Positions 1 to 8,168 of a DNA stretch of 64,000 nucleotides are shown here, piece after piece; position 1 is the stretch's first letter; every line of letters starts with the position of its first letter. A model generated the notes under the pieces. That model did no database searches and had not been told where the DNA came from. It worked only from the letters and a program-made list of their open reading frames with translations. The position numbers and the translations under genes are program-made. Origin of the DNA: Caballeronia pedi (GTDB lineage Bacteria > Pseudomonadota > Gammaproteobacteria > Burkholderiales > Burkholderiaceae); NCBI RefSeq assembly GCF_001544915.2, contig NZ_FCOE02000012.1:62001-126000 (forward strand), written 5' to 3'.

Positions 1-1
1 T

Positions 2-2158
2 TTTCTCGTTCCGTCCCAGGCCGTCGCGCAGTCGGCGTCTGCGCCGAACGCCAGCGACCCGTCGGCGCAATCGCTGCCCGCGGTCCAGGTGAATGCGGCG
101 GCGGTTCAGTCGGACCTGCAGACGAAGGAATTGCCATCGTATAAATTCACCGCGCCGCTGCTCGACACGCCGCGTTCGATCACGGTCATTCCCGAGGAAC
201 TCATCAAGGAGACCAACGCGACGACTTTCGCCGATGCGCTCAAGACCGTTCCCGGCATCACGTTCCTCGGCGGCGATGCGGCAGCGAATCCTTCGGCGGA
301 CCGGCCTGTGATTCGCGGGTTCGAATCGCGCAATTCGATTTTCGTCGACGGCATCCGCGACTCGGGCGTGCAGAACCGCGAGACGTTCGATATCGAGAGC
401 ATCACGGTGATCAAGGGGCCGGATTCCGTCTATGCGGGGCGCGGTGCGGTCGGCGGTTCCATCGACATCGAAACGAAGATGCCGAAGAACGAGAACTTCA
501 TCAGCGGCAGCGCGGGCATCGGGACCGATGCGTACAAGCGCCTCACGCTCGATGTGAACCAGAAGTTCGCCGACGACAGCGCGTTCCGTTTCAACGCGAT
601 GGGCTTCGATGCGAATCAGCCGGGCCGCAACAACGTGTACAGCAAGCGCTGGGGCGTGGCGCCCTCGGTGGCGTTCGGCCTGAACAGCCCGACGACGGTC
701 ACGTTCAGCTACTACCATCTGAACAGCTACGACATGCCCGACTTCAGCGTGCCTTTCCGCTCGACGGGCGGCACACCGATCAACAGCGAGCGCGGCCAGT
801 TCTACGGTTTCAACAACCGCGACTATCGCTATGGACAGACCGACACGGGCGAAGTGCGCGTCGAGCATCGTTTCAACGACAATCTGAAGCTCAGGAACAC
901 GACGATGTTCGGCCGCTCCACGCTCGACTACATCGCGACCAATCCGCAGTTGACGAGCCCGACGTCGAACATTCTCAGTCTGCAGGCGAAGAGCGGCAAG
1001 TACGCGACCAACAGCATCACGAACCAGACCGAGCTGACCGGCAAGGCCACACTCCTCGGCATGCAGCACACGATGACGGGCGGCGTCGAGTTCAGCCACG
1101 AGCACAGCCTCTATGAAGGCTATCTCGTCACCGATAGTGCAGGGAACAATATCCGCACGGGCGGTCCGTGTTCGGTCGCGTACAACTGCACGCCGGTCAA
1201 CGCATGGAATCCGGACAATCCGTGGCTCGGCAGCGTGCTGCTCAATGGCGACAGGGGCTTTCCCGGCGCGGCGACGCACACGCAGACCAATACGGCATCC
1301 GCATATCTGTTCGATAGCGTGAAGATCACGGACCGCTGGCTCTTCAATGCGGGCGCGCGCTTCGACCGTTTCGACGTCACGTCGACGCAGGCCGGCGCGA
1401 AGGACCTGACCAACAACTCGAATCTCTTCAGCTATCAACTCGGCCTCGTGTACAAGCTGCTGCCGACAGTGAGCCTGTACACGTCGTATGGCACGTCCGC
1501 GAACCCGCCGGGCGCGAATGCGGGTCTCGGCGGTGGCACGGACCAGCTCACGGCCACGAATCAGGATCTGTCGCCGGAGCGCAGCCGCAACATCGAAGTC
1601 GGCGCGAAGTGGGACGTACTCGATCGCCTGTCGATGAACCTCGCGCTGTTTCAGACCGACAAGACCAACGCGCGCGTAAGCGACGGTCTGGGCGGCACGA
1701 TCAACGCGGGCCATCAGCGCGTGCGCGGCGTGGAAGTCGGCACGGCCGGCAACGCCACGGGCAAGTGGAGCATCTTCGGCGGCTATTCGTATCTCGATGC
1801 GATCACCGTCGATGCGGGCGCGGCCAGCGCGGCGTCGTCCGGTCTGCCGATGGTGATGGTGCCCAAGCACAACTTCACGCTCTGGTCGTTCTACGACGTC
1901 TCGCCGAAGCTGAAGGTCGGCGCGGGCGCGATCATCGCGAGCAAGTCGTATGCGTCGGTTTCGCCGACGGTGCTCAAGTGGACGCCCGGCTACGCGCGCT
2001 TCGATGCAATGGCGACCTATCACGTCGCGAAGAGCGTCGACTTGCAGTTGAACGTGAACAACATCTTCGATCGCAAATACTATTCGAGCGCGTACCCGAT
2101 CTATGCGACCTGGGCGCCCGGACGTTCGGCGATGCTGACGCTCAATTTCTATCAGTAA
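2..2158 (+). CDS. TonB-dependent siderophore receptor, 5' end outside window
   Basis: Outer-membrane receptor for a ferric siderophore, probably catecholate or hydroxamate type. The frame is open to the left edge of the window. The residues there (FLVPSQAVAQSASA) read like the end of a signal peptide, so the true start lies upstream and the first internal GTG at 89 is not the start. A plug domain follows (TPRSITVIPEELI, then the IRGF and VDGIRD blocks and the VIKGPDSVYAGRGAVGG turn typical of Fiu/FhuA-like plugs), then a 22-strand-type barrel rich in aromatic and Asn/Asp turns. It ends in NFYQ, close to the usual C-terminal aromatic signature. The two-component system downstream is separated by a strong hairpin, so it is probably a separate transcript. 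The ligand cannot be told from sequence. Confidence 0.93.
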   Translation, partial: FLVPSQAVAQSASAPNASDPSAQSLPAVQVNAAAVQSDLQTKELPSYKFTAPLLDTPRSITVIPEELIKETNATTFADALKTVPGITFLGGDAAANPSADRPVIRGFESRNSIFVDGIRDSGVQNRETFDIESITVIKGPDSVYAGRGAVGGSIDIETKMPKNENFISGSAGIGTDAYKRLTLDVNQKFADDSAFRFNAMGFDANQPGRNNVYSKRWGVAPSVAFGLNSPTTVTFSYYHLNSYDMPDFSVPFRSTGGTPINSERGQFYGFNNRDYRYGQTDTGEVRVEHRFNDNLKLRNTTMFGRSTLDYIATNPQLTSPTSNILSLQAKSGKYATNSITNQTELTGKATLLGMQHTMTGGVEFSHEHSLYEGYLVTDSAGNNIRTGGPCSVAYNCTPVNAWNPDNPWLGSVLLNGDRGFPGAATHTQTNTASAYLFDSVKITDRWLFNAGARFDRFDVTSTQAGAKDLTNNSNLFSYQLGLVYKLLPTVSLYTSYGTSANPPGANAGLGGGTDQLTATNQDLSPERSRNIEVGAKWDVLDRLSMNLALFQTDKTNARVSDGLGGTINAGHQRVRGVEVGTAGNATGKWSIFGGYSYLDAITVDAGAASAASSGLPMVMVPKHNFTLWSFYDVSPKLKVGAGAIIASKSYASVSPTVLKWTPGYARFDAMATYHVAKSVDLQLNVNNIFDRKYYSSAYPIYATWAPGRSAMLTLNFYQ

Positions 2159-2165
2159 GATGATC

Positions 2166-2197
2166 CGTGCGCGATGTCGCCCCGGACATCGCGCACG
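2166..2197 (+). terminator. Strong hairpin after the TonB receptor gene
   Basis: A 13-bp perfect stem (CGTGCGCGATGTC against GACATCGCGCACG) with a 6-nt loop begins 8 nt after the receptor stop codon. No T-run follows, so it is a terminator-like or 3'-protecting hairpin rather than a classical intrinsic terminator. Confidence 0.5.
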
Positions 2198-2218
2198 TCA
2201 GGAACGCGCGTCCCGCTT

Positions 2219-2235
2219 CCTAAGCGTCTCATAAG
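2219..2235 (+). promoter_or_regulatory. Candidate QseB/PmrA-type box before the response regulator
   Basis: Direct repeat CCTAAG-N5-CATAAG, which resembles the YTTAAK-N5-YTTAAK arrangement bound by PmrA/QseB-family regulators. It lies 53 nt upstream of the response-regulator ATG. Because the downstream regulator has the conserved C-terminal signature of that family, autoregulation is a reasonable inference. Confidence 0.4.
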
Positions 2236-2287
2236 GATACTTCGACTAACCTCCCGGATCGCAGCGAAGGACGACGGGGAGGCGCGT

Positions 2288-2950
2288 ATGAGGGTGTTGC
2301 TGGTCGAAGACGACCGCATGATCGGGGAGTCCGTTCACGATGCGTTGAAGGATTGCAGCTACGCCGTGGATTGGGTGCGCGACGGCAAGCTCGCGCTGAC
2401 GAGCCTCATGACGCACGTCTACGATGCGATTCTCCTCGACCTCGGCCTCCCGGGCGCCGACGGCTTCGAGGTGCTGCGCACCGTACGCCGCGGGGATCAA
2501 CCGGTGCCGCTCATCGTCATCACGGCGCGCGATTCGATCGAGGACCGCATTCGCGGGCTGGATGAAGGCGCCGACGATTACCTCATCAAGCCCTTCGAAA
2601 TCGCCGAGTTGCTCGCGCGCATGCGAGCCGTGATTCGCCGGCGCGGAGGGCAGGCTGCGCCGGTCATGACCAACGGCGTGCTCACGCTGAACCCGGCGAC
2701 TCGCGAAGCCTGTTCGGGTGGCGCCCTGATCCGCCTTTCCAGCCGCGAATTCGCGCTCATGCAGGCGCTGATGATCCGGCCGGGCGCGATTCTGTCGCGT
2801 GCGGATCTGGAAGACCGCATCTACGGCTGGAACGAAGAAGTCGAAAGCAATGCCGTGGAGTTTCTGATTCACTCGTTGCGCAAGAAGCTCGGCGTCGACG
2901 CCATCAAGAACGTTCGTGGAGTCGGCTGGATGGTTTCCAGGCAAACATGA
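2288..2950 (+). CDS. OmpR/PhoB-family response regulator, QseB/PmrA-like
   Basis: A 220-residue DNA-binding response regulator. I chose the ATG at 2288 (MRVLLVEDD) because the receiver begins there; the frame stays open further upstream but has no family similarity. The receiver shows the acidic pair in VEDDR, phospho-acceptor D51 in LLDLGLPG, T79 and K101 in YLIKPF. The C-terminal winged helix carries YGWNEEVESNAVEFLIHSLR and a closing VRGVGW, which is characteristic of the QseB/PmrA/TctD branch. Its stop overlaps the start of the kinase gene by 4 nt (ATGA), so the two are translationally coupled. Target genes are unknown; the adjacent siderophore receptor and itself are the nearest candidates. 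Confidence 0.93.
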   Translation: MRVLLVEDDRMIGESVHDALKDCSYAVDWVRDGKLALTSLMTHVYDAILLDLGLPGADGFEVLRTVRRGDQPVPLIVITARDSIEDRIRGLDEGADDYLIKPFEIAELLARMRAVIRRRGGQAAPVMTNGVLTLNPATREACSGGALIRLSSREFALMQALMIRPGAILSRADLEDRIYGWNEEVESNAVEFLIHSLRKKLGVDAIKNVRGVGWMVSRQT

Positions 2951-4230
2951 CGCGTTCGCTGCAGTTCAGGCTGTCCGCCTGGCTGTCGATGTTGATCGTC
3001 GCGTTTGCGACCATCGGCGGCGCCATTGCATTCAAGGTGGCGTTTCACGAGGCAAACGAGTTGCAGGACGGCCAGCTCCTGCAGATTTCCGCGCTCGTGA
3101 CGCCCGCCACGCTGGACGTGATGAAGCGCGAGGCGCTTGCAAACGTCGCGGGCGCCGATCACGAATCGAGGCTCGTGATACAGACCATCGACGAGCCGAA
3201 GCCGCTCGCCGTCCCCGCCGCGTTGCCCGATGGACTTCAAAGCGCGATCGTCGGCGGCGTGTCCTGGCGTCTCGTCGTCAAGACGCTTCCGCACGGAGCG
3301 CGCGTCGTGATCGGTCAGCAGACCGTCGGACGCGACGAGATCGCGCGCAATAGCGCGCTCGCCACCGTCATGCCGTTCGCGGCGCTGGCAATCGTGTTGA
3401 TCGCGGCCTTGCATCTGATCCTGCGGCATATGTTCCGGCCGCTGGCGGCGATATCCGTCGATCTCGACACACGTCCCGAACACGATCTTTCGCCGCTTTC
3501 GAGCGCGACGTTGCCGAGCGAAATTGTCCCGTTCGTCGTTGCGATAAACCGGCTGTTGGCGCGGGTGGAGACATCGTTCGCACTGCAACGCAGATTCGTC
3601 GCCGACGCGGCCCACGAGCTTCGCTCGCCACTGACGGCGCTGTCCTTGCAAGTCGAGCGGCTGAACGAGTGCGAGTTGTCCGACGGCGCACGCGAGCGCC
3701 TCGGTGCGGTACGGCGCGGTCTCGCGCGTTCGCGATCCCTGCTCACTCAATTGCTGACCCTTGCGCGTCTGCAAAACCGTGCGTCGGCGGAAATCTCGAA
3801 CCTGCGCGTTCAGGAGGTGTTTCGCAACATCCTTGAGGATCTCATGCCGCTTGCGGAAGCGAAGGCGATCGATATAGGGGTGTCCAGCGTCCAGGACGTG
3901 TACGTGGATGCGCCGCAGGCGGACCTGACGATCATGATCAAGAATCTGGTCGACAACGCCATTCGCTACACGCCGCAAGGAGGCCGCGTGGATCTCTCGA
4001 CGGGAACCACGGCAGGAAAGCCATGGATCCGGATCGAGGACACGGGCCCAGGCATCGCACCCGAGGAGCGTTCGCGCGTGTTCGATCCGTTCTATCGCGT
4101 GCTGGGCAGCGAAGTGGATGGATCAGGACTCGGACTGTCGATAGTCGGGACGATCGCGCAGCGTATCGGCGCCCATGTGACACTCGGGAGCGCGGCGCCA
4201 CGCGGTCTGGTGGTCCTCGTGACGCTCTGA
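2947..4230 (+). CDS. Sensor histidine kinase, partner of the QseB/PmrA-like regulator
   Basis: A 427-residue inner-membrane sensor kinase. A first transmembrane helix spans about residues 7-29. A short periplasmic sensor of about 110 residues follows, then a second helix near 140-158 (VMPFAALAIVLIAALHLIL). The dimerisation/phosphoacceptor block is DAAHELRSPLTAL with His at residue 223. The ATPase domain shows the N box (LVDNAIRYTP), a G1 box (EDTGPGIAPEE), the F box (FDPFYRV) and G2 (GSGLGLSIV). It overlaps the response regulator by 4 nt. The small periplasmic domain is like QseC/PmrB-type kinases. The signal sensed is unknown. Confidence 0.92.
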   Translation: MTRSLQFRLSAWLSMLIVAFATIGGAIAFKVAFHEANELQDGQLLQISALVTPATLDVMKREALANVAGADHESRLVIQTIDEPKPLAVPAALPDGLQSAIVGGVSWRLVVKTLPHGARVVIGQQTVGRDEIARNSALATVMPFAALAIVLIAALHLILRHMFRPLAAISVDLDTRPEHDLSPLSSATLPSEIVPFVVAINRLLARVETSFALQRRFVADAAHELRSPLTALSLQVERLNECELSDGARERLGAVRRGLARSRSLLTQLLTLARLQNRASAEISNLRVQEVFRNILEDLMPLAEAKAIDIGVSSVQDVYVDAPQADLTIMIKNLVDNAIRYTPQGGRVDLSTGTTAGKPWIRIEDTGPGIAPEERSRVFDPFYRVLGSEVDGSGLGLSIVGTIAQRIGAHVTLGSAAPRGLVVLVTL

Positions 4231-4484
4231 GCCGCGCCTCGCGTATCCACAATTTCCAAAAATGAAAATACGTTGTGGAGACTTTTGAAGTGCCCTGCCC
4301 GGCGGTCGGCCCTAAAATCAATTCGATAGTTTCAAGGCGGCTATTCACGTCCTTTTGCTAAGGAATTCGATTCTTTCGCCGTAAACCAATCAAGCGCCGA
4401 AACGGTCCGCTCGTCGCCTGTCGCCTCATCTTCGTGAGGCGCAAATCAATTTGACTCCAACATTCGCGCACGAGGGAATTCTCG

Positions 4485-5666
4485 ATGGCCTCGACACGCT
4501 CCGATATTCCCAGCACGATGCGTCGAAAAATCGTTTCGACGCTCGTCTTCGGCGCCGGCTCGCTCGTACTGGCCGCTTGTGGCGGGGGCGGCGGCGCGAA
4601 TTCATCGACTGCGGCCGGTTCGTCGAACAGGACGAGTTCGGGCACGACTACCGGATCGCAGGGCGGGAGCGGTACCGGTCCGGGTGCGGCCACAGGTTCA
4701 CAAGGCGCGAGCGACACCAGTCCGGGCACCGACACCGGCATGCCCAATCCAAGCGACACCAGCCCGAACGGCGTCCTGAAGGACACATCCTTCGGCGTGA
4801 AGGGCGACGGAACCACGAACGACCGCGTCGCACTGCAGGCCGCGATCGATGGATCGGTCGGGCAGATTCTCCTGATCACCGGACAAAGCCGCATCGACAG
4901 CACGGGCCTCACGCTGCGCTCGAACACGCATATCCGCTTCGCACAAGGCGCGTCGATCAAGCTGCTGGCTCACAATACCGACTCGTATCAGATGATGCGC
5001 GTCTGGGATGTAAGCAACGTGAACATCGAATCGCCGCACCTCGACGGCAGCAAGTCGCTCAATGCAGCGACGACCGGAGAGTGGGGCATGGGCATTTCGA
5101 TCGCAGGCAGCTCGAACATCACGATTACATCGCCGACGACCATCGACTGCTGGGGTGACGGTATCTATATCGCCAACAGCTATTCCGTCGACGGCGTGAC
5201 GAGCAAGGGCGTCACGGTCAGCAACCATCTCGCGGATGGCTGTCGTCGTCAGGGCGTGTCGATCATTTCGGGCGACACCATCAACTTCGACCACCCGGTC
5301 TGGCAGAACATCGGTGGAACGGCGCCGGGAGCGGGGCTCGACATCGAACCGAATGACAACACGGCGGTGTTCCGGGCGATCAGGATCGTCAGCCCGAAGA
5401 CGCTGGGCTGCGCCGGTCCCGGCATCCAGGTCGATCTGGGATCGCTCGCGGGGCCGGTGGCCAAGACCGTCGATATTCAGATCACGAACCATATCGACAA
5501 CAGTCTGATCGATGGCCCGTTCAACGTGGGCGGCATGGCACCGAGTGGCTACATCGTGGCGGGAACGATCACCACTACGAACCCGGTGTGGAAGAAAGGC
5601 TGGTATCAGGGTAACGGGATACCGTCGGACCTGACGATCTCGGTTGTGAATCCTACATTCGACTGA
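4485..5666 (+). CDS. Lipoprotein with right-handed beta-helix (pectate-lyase-3-like) domain
   Basis: A 393-residue predicted lipoprotein. The N-terminus has a basic segment, a hydrophobic run and the lipobox LVLAAC, followed by a Gly/Ser/Thr-rich linker to about residue 95. The rest begins GVLKDTSFGVKGDGTTNDRVALQAAID, the entry motif of pectate-lyase-3/GH28-like beta-helix proteins. It continues with rung repeats such as NTHIRFAQGASI and NITITSPTTID. A GAGG at 4467-4470 precedes the ATG at 4485; an internal ATG at 4518 would still keep the signal peptide. It is probably a surface or periplasmic polysaccharide-binding or -cleaving protein. I see no clear catalytic residues and would not assign an enzyme activity. 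The 254 bases before it show no gene. Confidence 0.75.
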   Translation: MASTRSDIPSTMRRKIVSTLVFGAGSLVLAACGGGGGANSSTAAGSSNRTSSGTTTGSQGGSGTGPGAATGSQGASDTSPGTDTGMPNPSDTSPNGVLKDTSFGVKGDGTTNDRVALQAAIDGSVGQILLITGQSRIDSTGLTLRSNTHIRFAQGASIKLLAHNTDSYQMMRVWDVSNVNIESPHLDGSKSLNAATTGEWGMGISIAGSSNITITSPTTIDCWGDGIYIANSYSVDGVTSKGVTVSNHLADGCRRQGVSIISGDTINFDHPVWQNIGGTAPGAGLDIEPNDNTAVFRAIRIVSPKTLGCAGPGIQVDLGSLAGPVAKTVDIQITNHIDNSLIDGPFNVGGMAPSGYIVAGTITTTNPVWKKGWYQGNGIPSDLTISVVNPTFD

Positions 5667-5669
5667 GCT

Positions 5670-6584
5670 TCAATTCGAGACCTTCTCCCATCCCGGTCCG
5701 GGATCGAATGACTTCATCGCCTGCACCTTTTTGTCGCCGTCCGGGCCGAGATCGCGCTCATAGACCTGTCCGTCGTGGCTGACCATGAAGCTCTTGATGC
5801 CCGTTTCGCCATAATGGGCTGGCCACGCGACCACCGCAAAGCCGCCGAACAGACGGCCGTTGACCATGTAGTCGTATGCGCCACCCGGCGCATGAGGCCC
5901 CTGAGCGCGCAGCAACTTGTAGTGATAGCCGTAGTAGCCGGACTCCGATCGGGCGCGAGCACCGGCCGTCATGAAGGCCGGACCGAGCGGGCTCGGCTCT
6001 TGATCGGCGCTGGTCGGCCAATACAGTCCGTCATGTTTGCCGTTGCTGCTGGCGAACCTGTCTGCATAGACGTAGACCTTGTTGCCGTCGTGATACTTCG
6101 ATGCGTAGTCGCGTTGCGCATCGTAGATCGCGAGCATCGTCTGGATCACGGCAAGCTCGTTGCGTCCGATCTGCCGAAGGCGCATCTCGTCGGCGCCGGC
6201 GCGCATGTCGAATTCCCAGCCTCGCTGCGTTTTCACGAGCGGGATCGGCAGCGTCCAGCCGTCGTTGCCGACGGCGATCCGCGCGTGGTCATTGTCGGTC
6301 GTCTGAATCGCGTGGGAAGTCTGCCATGCGGTCAGGAACTTGCTGCGCAACTCGGCGCCGACCGAAGGAATCACGTCGCGGAAGTCGGCGCCCAGCAAAG
6401 CCCTGAGTTCGCCTTCGTCGTTGCCGGCGACGGCGGTGCCGAAGGCGTTCATCGCCGCTTCGGGCGTCGTGAAGAACTTCTGCGCGCTCATCGCCGGAAC
6501 CGGAACGACGGCGAGCGCGAGCGCGACGGTCATCGTGCTTCCGGCCACGGCGAGGCGCGCGCCAAGCTCCGATAGTCTCTTCAT
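5670..6584 (-). CDS. DUF2950 family exported protein
   Basis: A 304-residue protein with an N-terminal signal peptide (hydrophobic core about residues 17-34, cleavage near AMSAQ). The mature part begins KFFTTPEAAMNAFGTAVAGND and contains the conserved DUF2950 segments GLYWPTSADQEPSPLGPA, GYYGYHYKLLRAQGPHAPGG and FGGFAVVAWPAHYGETGIKSF. The start at 6584 has a good Shine-Dalgarno (GAGGAG). It follows the DUF3300 gene by 11 nt in the same direction, and the two families are commonly adjacent, so one operon is likely. The function is not known; envelope location is the only safe inference. Confidence 0.88.
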   Translation of the reverse strand: MKRLSELGARLAVAGSTMTVALALAVVPVPAMSAQKFFTTPEAAMNAFGTAVAGNDEGELRALLGADFRDVIPSVGAELRSKFLTAWQTSHAIQTTDNDHARIAVGNDGWTLPIPLVKTQRGWEFDMRAGADEMRLRQIGRNELAVIQTMLAIYDAQRDYASKYHDGNKVYVYADRFASSNGKHDGLYWPTSADQEPSPLGPAFMTAGARARSESGYYGYHYKLLRAQGPHAPGGAYDYMVNGRLFGGFAVVAWPAHYGETGIKSFMVSHDGQVYERDLGPDGDKKVQAMKSFDPGPGWEKVSN

Positions 6585-6595
6585 GTTCGCTCTCC

Positions 6596-8149
6596 TCAGC
6601 GCCGTCCGCCGCCGCGCGCACCGCCGCCGCCACCGCGCGCGCCCCCACCGCCGCCGCCACGGTGAAAGTTCGATGACTGGAAGCTCGACTGCCCACGGTT
6701 GAAATCGCGTTGCGCCGCGCCGCCGCCGCCGACACCCTGAAATGCGGTGTCGCGCGCGCCGCCAGCGTGTGTCCCTCTGGCGCCTGCCTGCGCACTCGCC
6801 GCGCCGCCGCGGGCGTGCGATTGAGCGCGATCCGGCGTTTGAGCCGGCCGATGGGCGGTCTGAGGGCGATTGCCCGCCGCCGCATTGCGGTTCGCCGTCT
6901 GCGCCCGATTGCCCGCCGTTGCCTGACGATTTTGCGCATGCGCGCGATTGCCGGCGTCGGCGCGATTGGCGACGTTTGCGTTGTTGGCGCGAGCGGGCCG
7001 AGTAGCCGCCTGATTGCGTGCCGCCGTCCGATCGGGCGCGCTCACGCGCTCGGGCGCAGCGCCGTTGCGTCCGCGATAATCGCGCCGGGCATCGGCGCCT
7101 TGCACGCCGCGTGAGTACTTGTCGCGCGTAGCGTTGTCGCGATAGGAAACGCCCTGGCGATGCCGCGCGTCATGTTGCCACTTGCCGCCCTCGACCTTGG
7201 TGCGGTCGAAGTTGCGATCGATGTTCGTCGCCTTGTTGATGTTGACGTTGACGTCGTTGTTGTTCCAGTTGCAATCGCTGAAGATCGCGCCCGCCGCGGC
7301 GATGCCCACGCCCCATGCAAATCCGCTCGCAAGGGCGGCGCCGGGGTAGTAGGCCGGCGGGGGCGGCCAGTACGTCGGCGGGTAGGCGGGGGCGGGCCAG
7401 GCGCCATACACGACGGTCGGATTGTAGGAGGGCACATAGATGACCTGCGGGTTGGCCGGTTCGATGCGCACGATATTCTGCGCGGACGGCGCCTGACCCG
7501 GCTGGCCGGTCTGGCTCGCAGCCGGACGTGCCTCGACACTCACTTTCTGCTGCGGTGTCGACTTCAGATGGCCGGTATCCTGCGCGCGAACCCTCAGACG
7601 CTGCACGGCGGCCAGCACGTCGTTGGGCTGAGCGAGAAACGCATCGCCGAGTCGCTGGGTCCAGTCCAGCTTGTCGTTCATGGGAACGAGCACCTGAGGG
7701 AACGCCACCAGCGATTTCACGCTGACGTCCCATGTCTGATCCTGCACAGCCTTCACTGCGGCGTCGCCCTTCACGTTCGGATTCGATTTGACCCAACGCG
7801 CCGCATGTACGATTTCCAGCGGATACGTCGATGCCATCAGCACCTGTGACAACAGCGAATCAGGATAGAGCGCGATCGGCGCGACCAGCGCCTCGAGTTC
7901 CTCTGGCGGATATTGCTGGGCCGCAGGCTGCGCCGTGGAAGCGGGCAGCGGGGGCAAAGCCGCAACGGAGGCGGGGACCGTTGCAGACGCCGGAGCGGCG
8001 ACGGAAGCAGGCGCCGCGACTGCTGCTGAAGCCTGAGCAGGCGCCAACGCGGCCTGAGTCTGAGCCGGCTGATCCTGTTGTTTCGAGGGGCAGCCTGCCA
8101 GCAAGACGACGAGACTCGCGCTCAGGAGCCATCCACTGCGCGTCGTCAT
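6596..8149 (-). CDS. DUF3300 family lipoprotein with low-complexity C-terminus
   Basis: A 517-residue protein. The ATG at 8149 is preferred over the in-frame GTG at 8155 because GGGGGTGG sits just upstream. The N-terminus is a lipoprotein signal (SLVVLLAGC). An Ala/Pro/Val-rich linker runs to about residue 78. The DUF3300 domain follows, with YPPEELEALVAPIALYPDSL near its start, then ASTYPLEIVHAARW and NPQVIYVPSYNPTVVYG. The C-terminal 170 residues are Arg/Ala/Asn-rich and end in a Gly-Gly-Ala-Arg repeat. Envelope protein of unknown role, in an apparent operon with the DUF2950 gene. Confidence 0.87.
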   Translation of the reverse strand: MTTRSGWLLSASLVVLLAGCPSKQQDQPAQTQAALAPAQASAAVAAPASVAAPASATVPASVAALPPLPASTAQPAAQQYPPEELEALVAPIALYPDSLLSQVLMASTYPLEIVHAARWVKSNPNVKGDAAVKAVQDQTWDVSVKSLVAFPQVLVPMNDKLDWTQRLGDAFLAQPNDVLAAVQRLRVRAQDTGHLKSTPQQKVSVEARPAASQTGQPGQAPSAQNIVRIEPANPQVIYVPSYNPTVVYGAWPAPAYPPTYWPPPPAYYPGAALASGFAWGVGIAAAGAIFSDCNWNNNDVNVNINKATNIDRNFDRTKVEGGKWQHDARHRQGVSYRDNATRDKYSRGVQGADARRDYRGRNGAAPERVSAPDRTAARNQAATRPARANNANVANRADAGNRAHAQNRQATAGNRAQTANRNAAAGNRPQTAHRPAQTPDRAQSHARGGAASAQAGARGTHAGGARDTAFQGVGGGGAAQRDFNRGQSSFQSSNFHRGGGGGGARGGGGGARGGGRR

Positions 8150-8168
8150 GACCACCCCCGTTCGGTTA

